Assembly: GCF_032362555.1 (NCBI RefSeq)
Contig: NC_083527.1
Span: 3,968,001-4,032,000 of the forward strand
Length of the DNA: 64,000 nt
Direction of reading: 5' to 3'
Origin: Amyelois transitella
Taxonomy: Eukaryota; Arthropoda; Insecta; Lepidoptera; Pyralidae
The stretch's first letter is position 1, and each line of letters opens with the position of its first letter. Both the position numbers and the translations under genes were made by a program. A model generated the notes under the pieces. The model worked only from the letters and a program-made list of their open reading frames with translations. It did not search any database and had not been told where the DNA came from. Below are positions 40,464 through 53,072 of this stretch, in pieces.

Positions 40464-40776
40464 GTAGGTATTTATAATTATAACTGAGTGAATAATTTTT
40501 ATTTTATTTTTTAATAAGCCTTTACATCTTGTCACTTGTGTCAAAAACAAAACAGATAGCAAGTCTAAGAATACATATTGAAAGAGTGATTCGAAGATAA
40601 CAGGAATTTTTGAAACCACATGCAGTCACGAATTCAAAGCTAATTGATTGTTTGGACGAATGTATAACTATCTATAGCTTGTGCCTTAGTCAACCTTCAA
40701 GATTCGTTAACTAAAAAGTAACATTTATCATTAGCGTCATCAAAATATTATGTATAAAGTTTCTGTGTCATTATAA

Positions 40777-41031
40777 TACATACATATGGTCACGTCTATA
40801 TCCCTGGCGGGGTAGATAAAGCCAACAGTCTCGAAAAAGACTGAATGGCCACGTTCAGCTATTTGGCTTAATGATAGAATTGAGCTTCAAATAGCGACAG
40901 GTTGCCAGCCCATTGCTTAAAAAAGAATCCCAAGTTTGTAAGCCTATCCCTTAGTCGCCTTTTACGACATCCATGGCAAAAGAGATGGAGTGGTCTTATT
41001 CTTTTTTGTATTGGTGCCGGGAACCACAAGG
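40777..41031 (-). repeat. SINE-like repeat, near full length
   Basis: Tail TAATACATACATATGGTCACGTC, complete body, head GGTGCCGGGAACCACA. Confidence 0.85.
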
Positions 41032-41139
41032 TTATAATAATGCTTTTTCTTATAAAAACTTCGGTGCCATTATTGTAGGAAAGTGATGAATGACACATTA
41101 GTTCAGTAGTCATGGTTTTAAGCTGCCAATACTAACATT

Positions 41140-41826
41140 TTAAAGTTTATTGAAATAAAAACAGTGATATCTTATATGACTTTTATTTTTATTATCATCT
41201 CTCTTATCATCACAGAGACCATCTGGTGATACAGCTAATAAAGGGTGTTCATGGCTTAAATATAACCCACATTTTTCAATATGCTTTCCAAGCTTATTTG
41301 CTACTTCATCTCTCACTTTGTCTTCTAGAAGTCGGCCTCGTTTCATTGCTGCATATTAGGTGTTCCAGCTCCCATTATTCTGGCAATTAATGCGCCATCA
41401 GAATTCAGATGTGTTGCATCTGCTTGTTACATACGCTAATGAAGCTGTTATTACATCCCATATCTTAATTCATACCATAACATGCATTTGCTCTGGTCTT
41501 TGGTAACTTGGTCAATATTTTTAATTTGTAGGTACTTCACTGATTTGAATCGCTTGTAAAAAAAATTCACAGTTGTCTTGTTGGGCATATTTTTTAAATA
41601 AATAATGCATAGATAATACTGTTAATCTACTTGGTTCATATCCAGGCTGATGTTTTATCAATTGGCAGTTGTCAATTTTCCTTTTATTTGTTTCGGACAA
41701 GAATTCGTCAAGAACAGCTTGGTTGTTCGCATTTTCTACAGTTTCTTTCTTTCTACTTGATAGTTTTTTAGCCACTGCCACACACTTACACACGCACACA
41801 CAAAATGTCACTGCGCTCGCTGTCAT
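41140..41826 (-). pseudogene. decayed YqaJ-type nuclease
   Basis: Minus strand. The upper frame (41826-41521) runs from MTASAVTFCVC to IQISEVPTN. Further down, in shifting frames, appear DQVTKDQSKCMLWYELRYG, LIARIMGAGTP and then KRGRLLEDKVRDEVANKLGK, HEHPLLAVSPDGL. The last two match the YqaJ exonuclease core (SPDG with the downstream acidic segment lost). Several frame changes and stops show decay. Such proteins are multicopy in insects and linked to mobile DNA; the THAP gene lies convergent 0.7 kb away. Confidence 0.6.
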
Positions 41827-42099
41827 TTGAACAATGACGTCATGTTCTTTGATTCGTGTTTGTAGTCACGTGACGCACAGTTAAAAAATCTAAATTTTTA
41901 ATTAATTATTAATTAATTATTAAAATTAATTCAAATAATTAAAAAAAATCTTTATTATTTTTCAGATCCTTTATGAATAAACCTATGTTAATAAAAAGCA
42001 AATAAATTTTTAATTGTCTACAGTCAACTCGCGGAAGTCTTGACAATTTTGAGGTACAAAACCCTAAAAAATTAATTTTCTTTGTGTGCGATTTGATAA

Positions 42100-42370
42100 C
42101 TAGCCGTGCCCGCGACTTCGTCCGCGTGAAATAGTTATTTTGGGAATCATTGAAGCCTTCAAGGATGAATAATTTTCCCCGTTTTTTTTTTCACATATTC
42201 CATTATTTCTTCGCTCCTTATTGTTGCAGCGTGATGTTATATAGCCTAAAGCCTTCTTTGATAAATGGTATATATTCAACACAAAAATATTTTTTCAATT
42301 CGAACCAGTAGTTCCTGATATAAGCGCGTTCAAACAAACAAACTCTTCAGCTTTATAATATTAGTATAGA
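42100..42370 (-). mobile_element. non-autonomous Helitron (Lep1-like)
   Basis: Plus-strand CTAGCCGTGCCCGCGACTTC at one end and ATTAGTATAGA at the other; the TTAGTATAGA end is tandemly repeated (42361-42380). Confidence 0.75.
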
Positions 42371-42504
42371 TTAGTATAGATTTTTAAATAGATACCTAAA
42401 CCATCATTAAATAATGTCTCGTCGCACGATCGTTTTATTGGCCAGATCGTATCGTAATATTCCCGGGCTAACCCGGGCACGTGCCATACATCTCCACTAA
42501 TAAG

Positions 42505-43305
42505 TATTATAAAGCTGAAGAGTTTGTTTGTTTGAACGCGCTAATCTCAGGAACTACTGGTTCGAATTGAAAAAATATTTTTGTGTTGAATAGACCATTT
42601 GTCGAGGAACATCACGCAGCAACTATTAGGAGCGAAGAAATAATGGAAAATGTGAAAAAAAACGGTGAAAATTATTCATCCTTGAGGGCTTCCGTTGCGT
42701 GCGCTGCGAAAACGGTTCAAGATACCAAAAATATATGTATGAAAGAATTATTCCTCTTGAAATATGTAATCAAAAAAAATGTTTGTACTGTATATGTCTA
42801 TGTTTTAAGATAAACTCACTAGAACCGTTTTTATGTTAATCAAATTTGGTCGAAATTAATGCATTATTTGTTAAGAGTTGTATCAACCTAATAATATAAA
42901 TCTTTATCCAAATAAATGTGTCGTTGATTAAGAGTACTTAATTGTGAACAAAATTGTGTTTAACATCACTTAATTTTAATAAACATCTTAGAAGATATAA
43001 CAATTTAAAAATAACACCCGATATAAAATTCAACTGCGCCGCATGATGTGCAAAACATGACGCTGCAAGGAAGAGAGGATTAATGATCTTATAAGCATCG
43101 GAAAACTTAAATTGCTTATGTATTTAACAACAACAGGTGTGGAAAAGATTTGATTGGATGTTTTATAATTTTTAATAAAAAAAAACAGTGCGTCAAAAAT
43201 AAGTTTGTACAAGAATACATTTATGATAACACCTTGTACAGCATACAACGGAGAATAACCACGACAGACTCTTCCACGCGTACGAAGTCACGGGCAACAG
43301 CTAGT
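42505..43305 (+). mobile_element. Lep1-like Helitron with ~560 bp of extra internal sequence
   Basis: The left end (ATAAAGCTGAAGAGTTTGTTTG to CCTTGAGGGCTTCC, about 42505-42691) and the right end (CTCTTCCACGCGTACGAAGTC to CAGCTAG, about 43268-43303) are family sequence. The middle is unrelated AT-rich DNA, by insertion or by capture. Confidence 0.6.
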
Positions 43306-43448
43306 TACATATAATTGTCATGATCAGTGCAGTATTTCCGAAGATTGGTCCTTGGTACTTACCCGACTACGACGAAAAAAAGTTTTATGAATTTTACCTG
43401 TAATTATGTATGTATTTAGGTAGTATTTATGATTGATCCACAGGCAAG

Positions 43449-46400
43449 ATGACGGAACTAGAGAAATTCAAGCGGCGGTTGATTCGTATGGTAGCTCGGC
43501 TCCATGTCCAGGAGAAGAAACCGGAAGACGAGCTGTGGGCCTACTTGCGCAAGCAGACCAAATGCGACTGCAATTTGCTGTGGTAAGTTTATTTTTTAAA
43601 TTGCCGTTTACAACACATGAATTGGATTTAATATCGTGATATTAAAATACGCGCTCCGACGATTGTCGGAGATAAGTTTCAGCCTCAAAATGAATCGTAT
43701 TATGTTATTTTTTTCAGGAAGCGCATGCGCGCATTAACACTGAAGAAACTGAAGCGACTTCTAATAGCGGAAGACCGCCAAGATAATATAGCAGCTATAG
43801 CAAGGATGACGCTCACCGATTGGTTGTTGTTTGATTGCATATTGGTGCACGAGGATATAGACGTTATAGGCACGGTAATTAGTTTCATATTTATTTATCG
43901 TTGAAGATATTTAAGAGAAGATATAGTCACAAGAATAGAAAAAGGTATGCTAAGATGGTTTGGCCATGTGAAGACGATGAATGAAAGCAGGTTGCCTAAG
44001 CAAATATACAAGGAGTGTGGATGGAAAATTAAAATTAAGGACAGCCTGGAAAACGATCAGGTCAAGAGTACCCGAAACCGCCGAGTTTGCATGAAGAGAG
44101 TTATGAATGTGGATGGAGCGAAAGAAGTATGCAGAGATCGCGGCAGGGGGAAAGATGTAGTCCCTAGCCTAGCCTAGCCGTCCGGAAAAGGCGTGATTTT
44201 ATGTATGTATGCTTTATGTTAAGCCTCTCTTCTTTTGCTCTGAGCCTATTAATCTTCCGCTGTGCACCTCATAGTGATCTAATTGGATACTAATTTTCTA
44301 TGACTTTACCAGAATGACAGAAAATTAGATCTATCTGAGCCTGGTTTATTTGAATCTTTAACTAGCCGTGGCTTCGCCCGCGTGAAAAGTATCCTGCTTG
44401 TGTCCTGGAGTGTTTATTATCTTTAACAATTAAGAGTATATAGTGGACATTATTTATTTGTTTGCTATTTTATAAAGGTTGACTGGTAGAGAATGTTATT
44501 AGCATTACCTTTTTTAATGTGATTAAACCTACATTTTACTTTTCCGGCTCAATAAAGTTTTAAATAAAAAAAATATTATAAGTCACTATTATAAATATTA
44601 ATAATATGTGCCCGTGTGGTACTCGGAAACAATATAAAAAAATAAAACCATCCCGTCTCTTTCTCATGGATGTCCTAAAATGCGACTAAATGACAGGCTT
44701 ATAAACTTGGGATTCCTCTTTTAGGTGATGGGCTTACAACCTGTCACTATTTAAATCTCAATTCTATATCATTACGCCTTACATCTGAATGTGGCCTATC
44801 ATTCAAGACTGCTGGCTCTGTCTAGCCCGCAAAGAATATAGACGTGATAATGAATGTATGAATACATGCAAAATTATATGTAGATCGATTCAATTGTGAA
44901 GAGGTAAAAACAAATTTACTTTCACATTTATAATATTGATGGGGATGTAGTACAAGCAGTTTAATCACATAAGTAGGTATAAGTAACTAGTAATGTTAAG
45001 AGTCAAGAACATACTTTCAATCCAGGAGCTGATGGTGGAGAATCGTACTTCGGAGCCGCGGCCGATGTTCGAGCTGTTCTCACTGGTGCAGCGGTTCGGG
45101 CTGGAGGGGAGCAGCGGCGAGAACCTGGCCAGGGCCTGGACCGCAGCCACCATGGCGTACAACAGCACGTGCGTTTTTCCTTTTGCTTTATATGGCAGAC
45201 ACAGAGTTAGATCAAATTATGAAAGCCCCTTATTTGCCTCTTTTATAAGTATACTTTGCCGTGTGGTTCCCGGCATCAATAACAAAAAAGAATAGGACCA
45301 GTCCATCTCTTTCCTATGGATGTCGTAAAAGGCGACTAAGGGATAGGCTAGCAACTTGTCATTATTTGAATCTTAATTCTAAAATTAAGCCAAAAAGCTG
45401 AACGTGGCCATTCAGTATTTTCAAGACTGTTGATTCTGTCTACACCGCAAGGGATATAGACGTGACCATATGTACATATGTATGTATACTAGCTCCCGGG
45501 GCTTCATCAATATCCGTTTAGAAGAGTTTACGTGAAAAAGTAATAAACAACATTCACATCAATAGCATCGATAATAATATCAATAACATCTTTACAAATC
45601 CTTTACATCTTTCGCATTGATATTTTGATCATTGGGGCGCCCATTAGCACTCATCAAAGATATTAAAAAAAAATGGTAGAGCCGGGCCTACAAAAAAAAA
45701 ATAATCAAAGAGTTTGAATCAAGTTTATTAGCTTTTCCCTTGATTGGCTTTTACAATTAAATATGTACGGGAAGAGAAGCAGCTGGCACCCACTTTCGCT
45801 ATCAAATCAGCATGGAAGTTTGCACTAGATGAATGTTTTAAGATCGTGGAAAAGAATTGCAGTGATTGTGTTCTAATAAGCACGGAACCACACGGCACAA
45901 AACACGCGCAGCGACATATTTATCACAATAAAAAGCCAAACAGCGATATCTTATCGCGCGATAAAAACGGCGTCGCGCGTGCCATGCTAAATGGTCACCA
46001 ATAAACACAGTTATGCAATAAATATTTTGAGTTTGAGTTTAAATAATCGATGTTAACTCCTTACAGAGGTAGACAATGTTCGCCGATGCTGCTTCAGCGT
46101 CGCTGGTACCAGCTGAAGGAGATCACGCGGAAGAAGTTCTACAATTTCTGGTTCTCATACCGCGGGAACGCCAGGTTACTGCCGAACGCACTGAAGGACA
46201 AACCTACCAGGCTTCAAGCGGCTGTCGCTAAACGGTACCATTTACTATATAGGACATATGATCACATACTTATCTTATTCGGGTTAGACAGAGCTTAATT
46301 CGAAAAGACTGTAAGGCCACGTTCAGCTGTAGGTATGGCTCAATGGTGGAATCGAGATTTAAATAGGTTGTGAATGGTTGCTAGCTAATTGCCTAAAAGA

Positions 46401-49400
46401 AGAATTCCAAGTTTATTAGCCGTTAACTTGATTGATAATCATCATTGGCATTGGAAGAGAAGCATTTGGCTCACACTATGTTTTTCTTTGCTACTAGATC
46501 AGCATAGCAAGCTTCAATTTACCTTTTTTAACGTGCTAGCTTGTTATTTCCGACCTTAAAATAAGATATGACAACCATGGAAAAAAAGTGGTCATATTCT
46601 AAAGATAAACCACAAATTGCGCCTTAATCTTTAACATGGAAGAGAGTCAACAGGCTTGAAAAGAATAAAAGGCCAGTTTTATCGACTAAATTAAGTAAAT
46701 TGTTTCTTTATCTAGGTACCCACACATCATCACTACTCAATTCCGGCAGTGGGAGGACCTTATAGATGATAAACTTGTCATCATGCCGCCAGAATTTGTG
46801 AGTAATACTTATATTAAAAAAAACAATGTAATTATTCAAATTTAGAAGTAATTTTAAACACACTCGCTTAATTTTCTTTAGATGATCGGTAGGTACATAG
46901 AACGAGAGTGAACTTCTATTATTTAAGGGGAAATAAAGTTAGAAAATTTATTCTTTAATTTTATTTATCTATTATTATCATCCATATTCTCTTTTCTCCT
47001 GGCGTTATTCTCTAGAGGCTTGAGAATGTGACCATAATGGATCATATTCATTTATGTTTGAAAAACAATACACGTTGTGTCAAAATTAATACGTAAAAAA
47101 TTATCAATTATAATTTTTTACGTATTAATTATAATTGATAATTTTTTACGTATTAATTTTGACATAGTTAGTCTGAATTAAATGATAGAATCATGGTAAA
47201 ATGATGCTGCTAGATGAATGTGCCTATTAGCCTTAGATGGTTTTTACGACATCCATTGGAAAGAGATGGATATCACATATTTTATCATCCATAATATCTG
47301 TTGTGATAATTTTTGTTACTTACTTCAATTTGTGTTGTGAAATTCCATATTTTTATATAATTCATTTCTTTTTCAGGAAATACAAATGAAGTTGCATACT
47401 GGCCAGTTCCCTGCCCCAATTAGTGGTGAGTTGCAATAATAACAAAAGTTTTTTTTTGTGAGAGTGGGGACTTTTAATTTAACTCCTTTCAGTCAATGTG
47501 TCTTAAGATATTTATGTCAAGGTATTCTATGATAGCGTAAACCAAACAAAAAAAAATTATTTGTCTGTAGTGTAATTAGCAATAAGCTCGCGTCTTTACC
47601 ACGTAATATTGTAATATTATAATTCAATAAAGCGTTTTATCTATTATAACTGTAGTAACATTATTTGACGTCACAAATTTAACTTTCAGATAATGATATA
47701 GATCTAGTACTACTGGAACCTGAAATAGAAACTATAGATTTAGGAGTAGATTCAGACTCTGAGAATGATGTCGGGGAAGAAGATGAAGGTGACAAAATTA
47801 AAGAATTAACAGATAATGAAGATGTCGCAACTGTTGATAGCGCTGATGCTTTAAAAGGCATATCTTTAAAACAAGAACCGATAGATGTAGATATAGATCC
47901 AGTGGATAGCATCGATCTAGATTCAGATCACATGAAAAAAATAAATGAAGATATAGACCACTTGGAAGGCATTGAAGCCCTCGAAAATATAAACATTCCT
48001 ATTGAAGAAAATAATGTTGATGATTTTAATGTTGAAAGTTCAGATGCGAATTCGGTTGAAGAAAATATTACTCAGGATAATACTTTACATAATTCAGGTG
48101 AACTAGAAGACGAAAATAAACGAGATAATTCCGATGTTTTTGAAGACGTAACAAAACAAAGTGAAGTAATAGAAAAAAAATTTGATTCTAACGAAAGGGA
48201 AATTCCAAATACAGACGTTGTATCTTTAACGACAAAAGAAAATGAAATTCTATCACACTCTGGTATGCCTTATAAAACTTTAGGTCACTGTATAGAATCT
48301 ATTGAAGATGTCGATAGGTTGAATACCGAAAGTTCGACTTTCCATATTGAAAATACCACAACAGTTGCAGAAATAACACCAAAAACAGAACAAATTGACA
48401 TTCCGGAAGTTAATTTGATCAATGATTCCTTAGAAAATAATGAAGATGAAATAGCCATGCCGCAGATAGCCAATATCTATGGAAATGTAAATATCTCCGA
48501 TGAAGCATTACACGAATTGAGTAAACGTGAAATAGAGCAATCGATTCCTGGCGAAGAGAATATCGATGAAGATTTTGAAGATGATATAATAAAAACAGAA
48601 ACAGTTGGCGACTCCGATAATGCAGAAAACGTTGATATAAATCAAATTGACGGAATCCAAGCGGAATGTAAGATTGATGAGATAAAATCAACCGAAATAA
48701 AGTTCAACGATGATTCATTACACGATGTTATCCCCGATGTAATATTTGAAGACGATGGCATAGAGTTCATAGATGATGGTATTGTAGAAGAACAGGATGG
48801 AGTACAATTAAAGGATTCTGGTAATTAAAACGTTGATTATTTATAATATGCTTAAATAATTGGTTGGCCAAATTGCTAATATGTTTGTTTTTTTTTTCAG
48901 ATATTAATCTCGTTAAACAGGACGCTTCAAGCGAAGAAAAAAATAATATAAGAGAATCACAGTCGATTGACCTAAAGCTTCTTATGGTTCCAGTTGTATA
49001 CACTAAGAAATTAGACCATATGCACGTCTTTAGAGATAAACTATTATCCCATGTGAACGACAAGGACACTATAGAATTAGTTTTAGCTGAAAGCAAACCA
49101 GTAAATAGAGCGTCAATAAAAATAAAAGAAGAGAAACCAATTGTTGAAAATGTACCAGATGATGAGGAAAACACACACGATGATTTATTTGATCGTGAAG
49201 AAAGTGCTGATAATGTTGACAGTGAAAGTGAAAACGATAAGTCAGACGGTATACCTGAAGATAAAAAAGTTGACATGTCAAGTCCTCTTTTCCAGAAACC
49301 TATAAATCGCGACTATGGCCCTCTAGTCATTTGCAAGAATCCAGACTTCAACACAAGGTTGAAAAGGCTCACAGTTGGCTTTTTAAGTTACAGTCGAAAT

Positions 49401-52400
49401 AGGGTTCTATTAAGAGAATGTAAACCATTAACTATTGACCTTTGTAAAGAGTTTGAAAGTAAACTTGTTGATAATACTCTTTATTTAAAACAAAGTAATT
49501 CTTGCGGAATCGTAGTCAAACAGGAAACACCGGACACTAACAGTGAGCATCGACAGACACCACCAATAGTTTCTCAAGAAAAAGTAGTACAAACGACAGT
49601 TGTTACAACAACAAAATCTGTGCAAAGTATTATAAAAAATTTGCATACCGACATTGATGATATTTTGCCTTCAACAGAAAGAGTGTCGACTTTAGACATT
49701 TCTACTCAATCAAAAGACAAAGATATCGTGACTGAACGGAATAAAGTGATAAATTTGCCTAATATTGACAATGTACGACGTATTAATCAACAGTTATTGG
49801 TAGCAGAAGTTTCGCCGATGCGAATAGAAAACTCCAAGACAAATCCTGAACCTCCCGTGTCACTTGTAGCAAAGCCGTCTTTCAGTAAGACAGGTCATGT
49901 AAGCAAACCTTCAAAAAAAGATATCGGTGGAACTGTAATATGTAGTGGGCAAGTTATTGATGGTGTTAACATCGTAAGCGAATCTGGTGAAATAATGAGT
50001 AATTATAGAAAGTCCAAACTAAAAATTGGATGGAGGCCCGTAGATTTTAGAACAAATGTAGGATTTTGGAATAATTCAACTTCTGCCAATAAGTCTCAAC
50101 TTAAACAATGCCATTCCTCTGATCAGCTGTTAACTGTTGACACCCTTAACAAAATGTTAAATATTATAACATTAAAAGATCCTTTAAATGAAATAATTCT
50201 ATGTGAAAGAGCAAAAGATAATAAATCGACAAAAAGCAAACAAGCGGTAACAAATCAGAAAAAATCATTAGGTGTGCATGACAGAGAACATATAATTGCA
50301 AATGGTTTAGTGAAGCGTAAAACGCGAATACGTCGGAAACGCAGCAAATTAAAGGATTCTGATCCATCTCTAATAAAAGTTTGCGAATCTATAGAATGTG
50401 TGGTAGAACAATCTTCTAAAGTTGTAGAAAATGAGACTTCGGAATTTATAAATGAACATAACAAAAACGATATCGCCATGAGAAATATCATTGATAGAAA
50501 TACTTCAGAGAGCAATATTGCACGAAATAATATAATTAATGTGGATGCTCCTGAAGTTAATGAAGACCATGAAATTATTGTTACTGATGAAAAAAATACG
50601 GAGTCAGTAAATACTGTTGAAAATGAAACAATGGAAAATAATATTGCAGATGACAATGTTCAAAATGAAATAGAAGTTGAAAGTGGAATTATTTCCACAG
50701 AAAATGAAAACACCAAAAGTGGCAATAAAGTTGATGAAATAGTAATTGATAGAAAAAAAGATGAAATAAACTTAGATGATTGTGTGGTTATAGATTCAGA
50801 TGAGCCTGAAACACCACGCACAGTACTTCCTGTAAAGGTAAGTCTTGTATCAGCTGCTCAGCCAGGAGAGGTTAAAAGAGGAAGAGGAAGACCACCAAAG
50901 AATAAGTTTTTACAATTTGTACCCACCCTGAAGCCTATAACAAAACCTAAGGCTCGAAAGTCTACGCCAACCCGCGTTCACCAAGCACAAAGTGACCGCG
51001 TAACACGAAGTCGGTTTAATGAAAACGAGGACTCAGTTAAACCAGTCGATACTGATGAGGATAAAGTTTTATTTTTAAACAGCACACATATCAATAAAAG
51101 ACAATCTAATAATCCTATATTTATTGGTAAGAACAAAATTTTGCTGACAGATGCGCCTCTCCCAAGTTTAAAAAAAAAACAAGTTGATGATATTCCATCC
51201 CCCGCTGTGCTTAACACGGGCCTATCTTTACCTCAGGGTGTTAATCTGATGTTATTACCCAATGGCGTTTTGACTTGTACTGTTGAACCGAGCATTCAGT
51301 TGAGTCCGGAAGAAATAACACATTTGGGTGCTGTTATTGAGATGATTCAATCGCAAATAAACTCTGCCCTGTCAAATATACCTGCGCAAATTGTGCCACC
51401 TATGCCATCGGGACCCACCGTGCAACCAACTTTACAATTGCTACCAGGAGCGGTTCCTACAGTTGTTCAAAATAATAGTGCAATTGTTAACTTGGTAGAC
51501 GAAGAAAGCAAAGTTGAGATACCTACAGCTGACAACAAACGTGATTCAACTCTATCTACAGACACTATTAGTACTGTTGAGACTATAGCTTCTACTGCTG
51601 TAAATAATGACGCACCGGGGGAAGCTGAGGTTCCTGATAAACCTACCTTGGTAAGTGCTGCTGTGATAACTGACAGTGTCCATTCAAATTTAGATGTAGT
51701 CGAAGCTGATACTATTATAGATAAGACGAATGCTAAATCTACTGGTATGTTAGAAACAGATAAAAATACATCCGTTGATAAAAATATTACAAATACTGAT
51801 ATTAGCATGCAAGTAGAATCACTGGAATGCAAAACTAGTACGGATCCGGAATCTGAAAATGGAACGAGTGAGCAACCTGAAGTTACCAAAAATAAGAAAA
51901 CCATTCTATCTGATCTCATGGAGATGTCTGGAATATTCGACGAAGATATTGCGCCTGTCGCTGAAACACCACCACAAGTAGACAATGTAGTGCCCGAAAC
52001 TAATCCTGATATTGTAATAGCGCCGTTAATTAACACTACTCCAAGCCAGACTGTACCTCGGAACGTTACTAATGCTTTACCTGAACTAACGCCTGTAACC
52101 TCATTCCAAGACCTTAAATGTGCTTTTATGAACAACGGAAAATTTTTCAAATTGGACTTAGTAACTAGAATTTTAACTCCTATAAACGTCTGTATTAAGA
52201 AAAAGATGACGTGTGAAGCGCCTAAGCAATATGTGGACCTGACACAAGACGCCGACGATGATACAAACACGACGAATGAGGATCATTTACCAGTTTATAT
52301 CGTTCGTAAAGTTGACAACAAAGATAAAGATACTTTAATGCAATCCGATGATTACCTCTCCTCTTCGGCGTTACCTATAAATAACAGTTCATCACAAGAA

Positions 52401-53015
52401 CCGTTTAAACAATCAGAAAAAGTAAAACCGCTTAAATTATTTAAAGTTATACATCCGTTAGGTGGCATCAGTATATTGAAAAAGAAACGTATAGATGGAG
52501 AATCTAATGAGAGCGAAAATCCAGTTCTTGAAGTAAATTCTAAAGCAACAAAACGCGGTAGAAAGCAGAAATTTGGCGACCTTACTTATGAAATGCAATA
52601 CTTAAACTTCGTTGAGTCTGACGGGGTAGAGAATTATGAGATCGACGGATCGTATGAAGAACGTGGGTCTGACGGTGACGGTGATTCTTCGGACGACGAA
52701 CCTCTGGCGAAGAAAGTAAGGCGAAAAGCCGAGAGGCAAATAGAAAGTATTACAGCAAATGAAGCCACGGAAACTCCTTCAACGAGTGAAGTTAATGAAC
52801 AAAATAGTAGTGAATCTGAACCAGTTGTAGTTACACCAACAGATCCACAAGTCATAAGTGAAGCACCATCCGACGCCGATCATAATAGAAATGTTGAGTT
52901 ACCATTGCTAGAACAAATGGATGTTGTCGATGACAGCATTACTGCCCCATCAGAACTTGAGTTCATATCTGGGTCCGGTTCAGAAGCGGATGAAGATTGC
53001 ATACTAGGTGTTTGA
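43449..53015 (+). CDS. gene B: 1992-aa SANT/Myb-like, AT-hook nuclear protein ending DCILGV
   Basis: Eight phase-matched exons: 43449-43582, 43718-43874, 45026-45168, 46067-46234, 46716-46797, 47377-47425, 47690-48820, 48901-53015. Start MTELEKFKRRLIRMVARLHV, first ATG after an acceptor-like site, so a 5' non-coding exon is likely. Residues about 98-230 (LARAWTAATMAYNST, LLQRRWYQLKEITRKKFYNF) look like a SANT/Myb-type fold. The remainder is acidic and disordered: SUMO-acceptor-like sites LKQE, IKTE, IKEE, VKQE; SUMO-interacting-like CVVIDSDE and YVDLTQDADDD; AT-hook KRGRGRPPKNK near residue 1280; VVYTKKLDHMHVF near 654; LLPNGVLTC near 1405; C-terminus LEFISGSGSEADEDCILGV. Probably a chromatin-bound SUMO-regulated protein (inference). 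Family not recognised; paralogue of gene A. Confidence 0.85.
43915..44214 (+). mobile_element. 5'-truncated RTE LINE, C-terminal fragment
   Basis: Encodes MLRWFGHVKTMNESRLPKQI and CMKRVMNVDGAKEVCRDRGR, the C-terminus of RTE-type proteins, then AAGGCGTGATTTTATGTATGTATG. Lies in intron 2 of gene B. Confidence 0.8.
44608..44866 (+). repeat. SINE-like repeat, diverged full-length copy
   Basis: Head TGCCCGTGTGGTACTCGG, middle TTCTCATGGATGTCCTAAAATG, tail AGAATATAGACGTGATAATG. In intron 2 of gene B. Confidence 0.8.
45258..45489 (+). repeat. SINE-like repeat
   Basis: Head TGCCGTGTGGTTCCCGGCATC, tail GGGATATAGACGTGACCATATG then ATGTATGTAT; internal deletion around 45347. In intron 3 of gene B. Confidence 0.85.
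46252..46433 (-). repeat. SINE-like repeat, old and diverged
   Basis: AAAGACTGTAAGGCCACGTTC, GATGGAATCGAGAT-like (ggtggaatcgagat), GCCTAAAAGAAGAATTCCAAG retained; both ends eroded. In intron 4 of gene B. Confidence 0.65.
47078..47164. repeat. 36-bp perfect inverted repeat in gene B intron 5
   Basis: Arms 47078-47113 (TGTCAAAATTAATACG...) and 47129-47164 are exact reverse complements around a 15-base loop that itself repeats TTTTTTACGTATTAA from the arm. AT-rich foldback, possibly a minimal MITE. Confidence 0.88.
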
Positions 53016-53066
53016 AAATAATTATTTTATAATATGTTTTTGTTTCCATAAGTGCGTGGATGGATT

Positions 53067-53072
53067 AATAAA
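53067..53072 (+). terminator. candidate polyadenylation signal of gene B
   Basis: AATAAA 51 bases after the TGA stop. Another candidate is AATAAAAAAAG near 54404, which would give a 1.4-kb 3' UTR. Confidence 0.4.

Noticed and set aside
43947-44177. ORF with RWFGHV as a possible host gene inside gene B
   Set aside because: It is the C-terminal fragment of an RTE LINE with its (ATGT)n tail.
45744-46004. 86-codon plus-strand ORF
   Set aside because: Lies inside a gene B intron, has no family resemblance and starts without a convincing context.
51467-52270. Long minus-strand ORF (267 codons) inside gene B, with similar ones at 48767, 50255 and 47679
   Set aside because: Shadows of gene B's biased coding sequence; no family resemblance, and plus-strand reading has motifs and splice logic.
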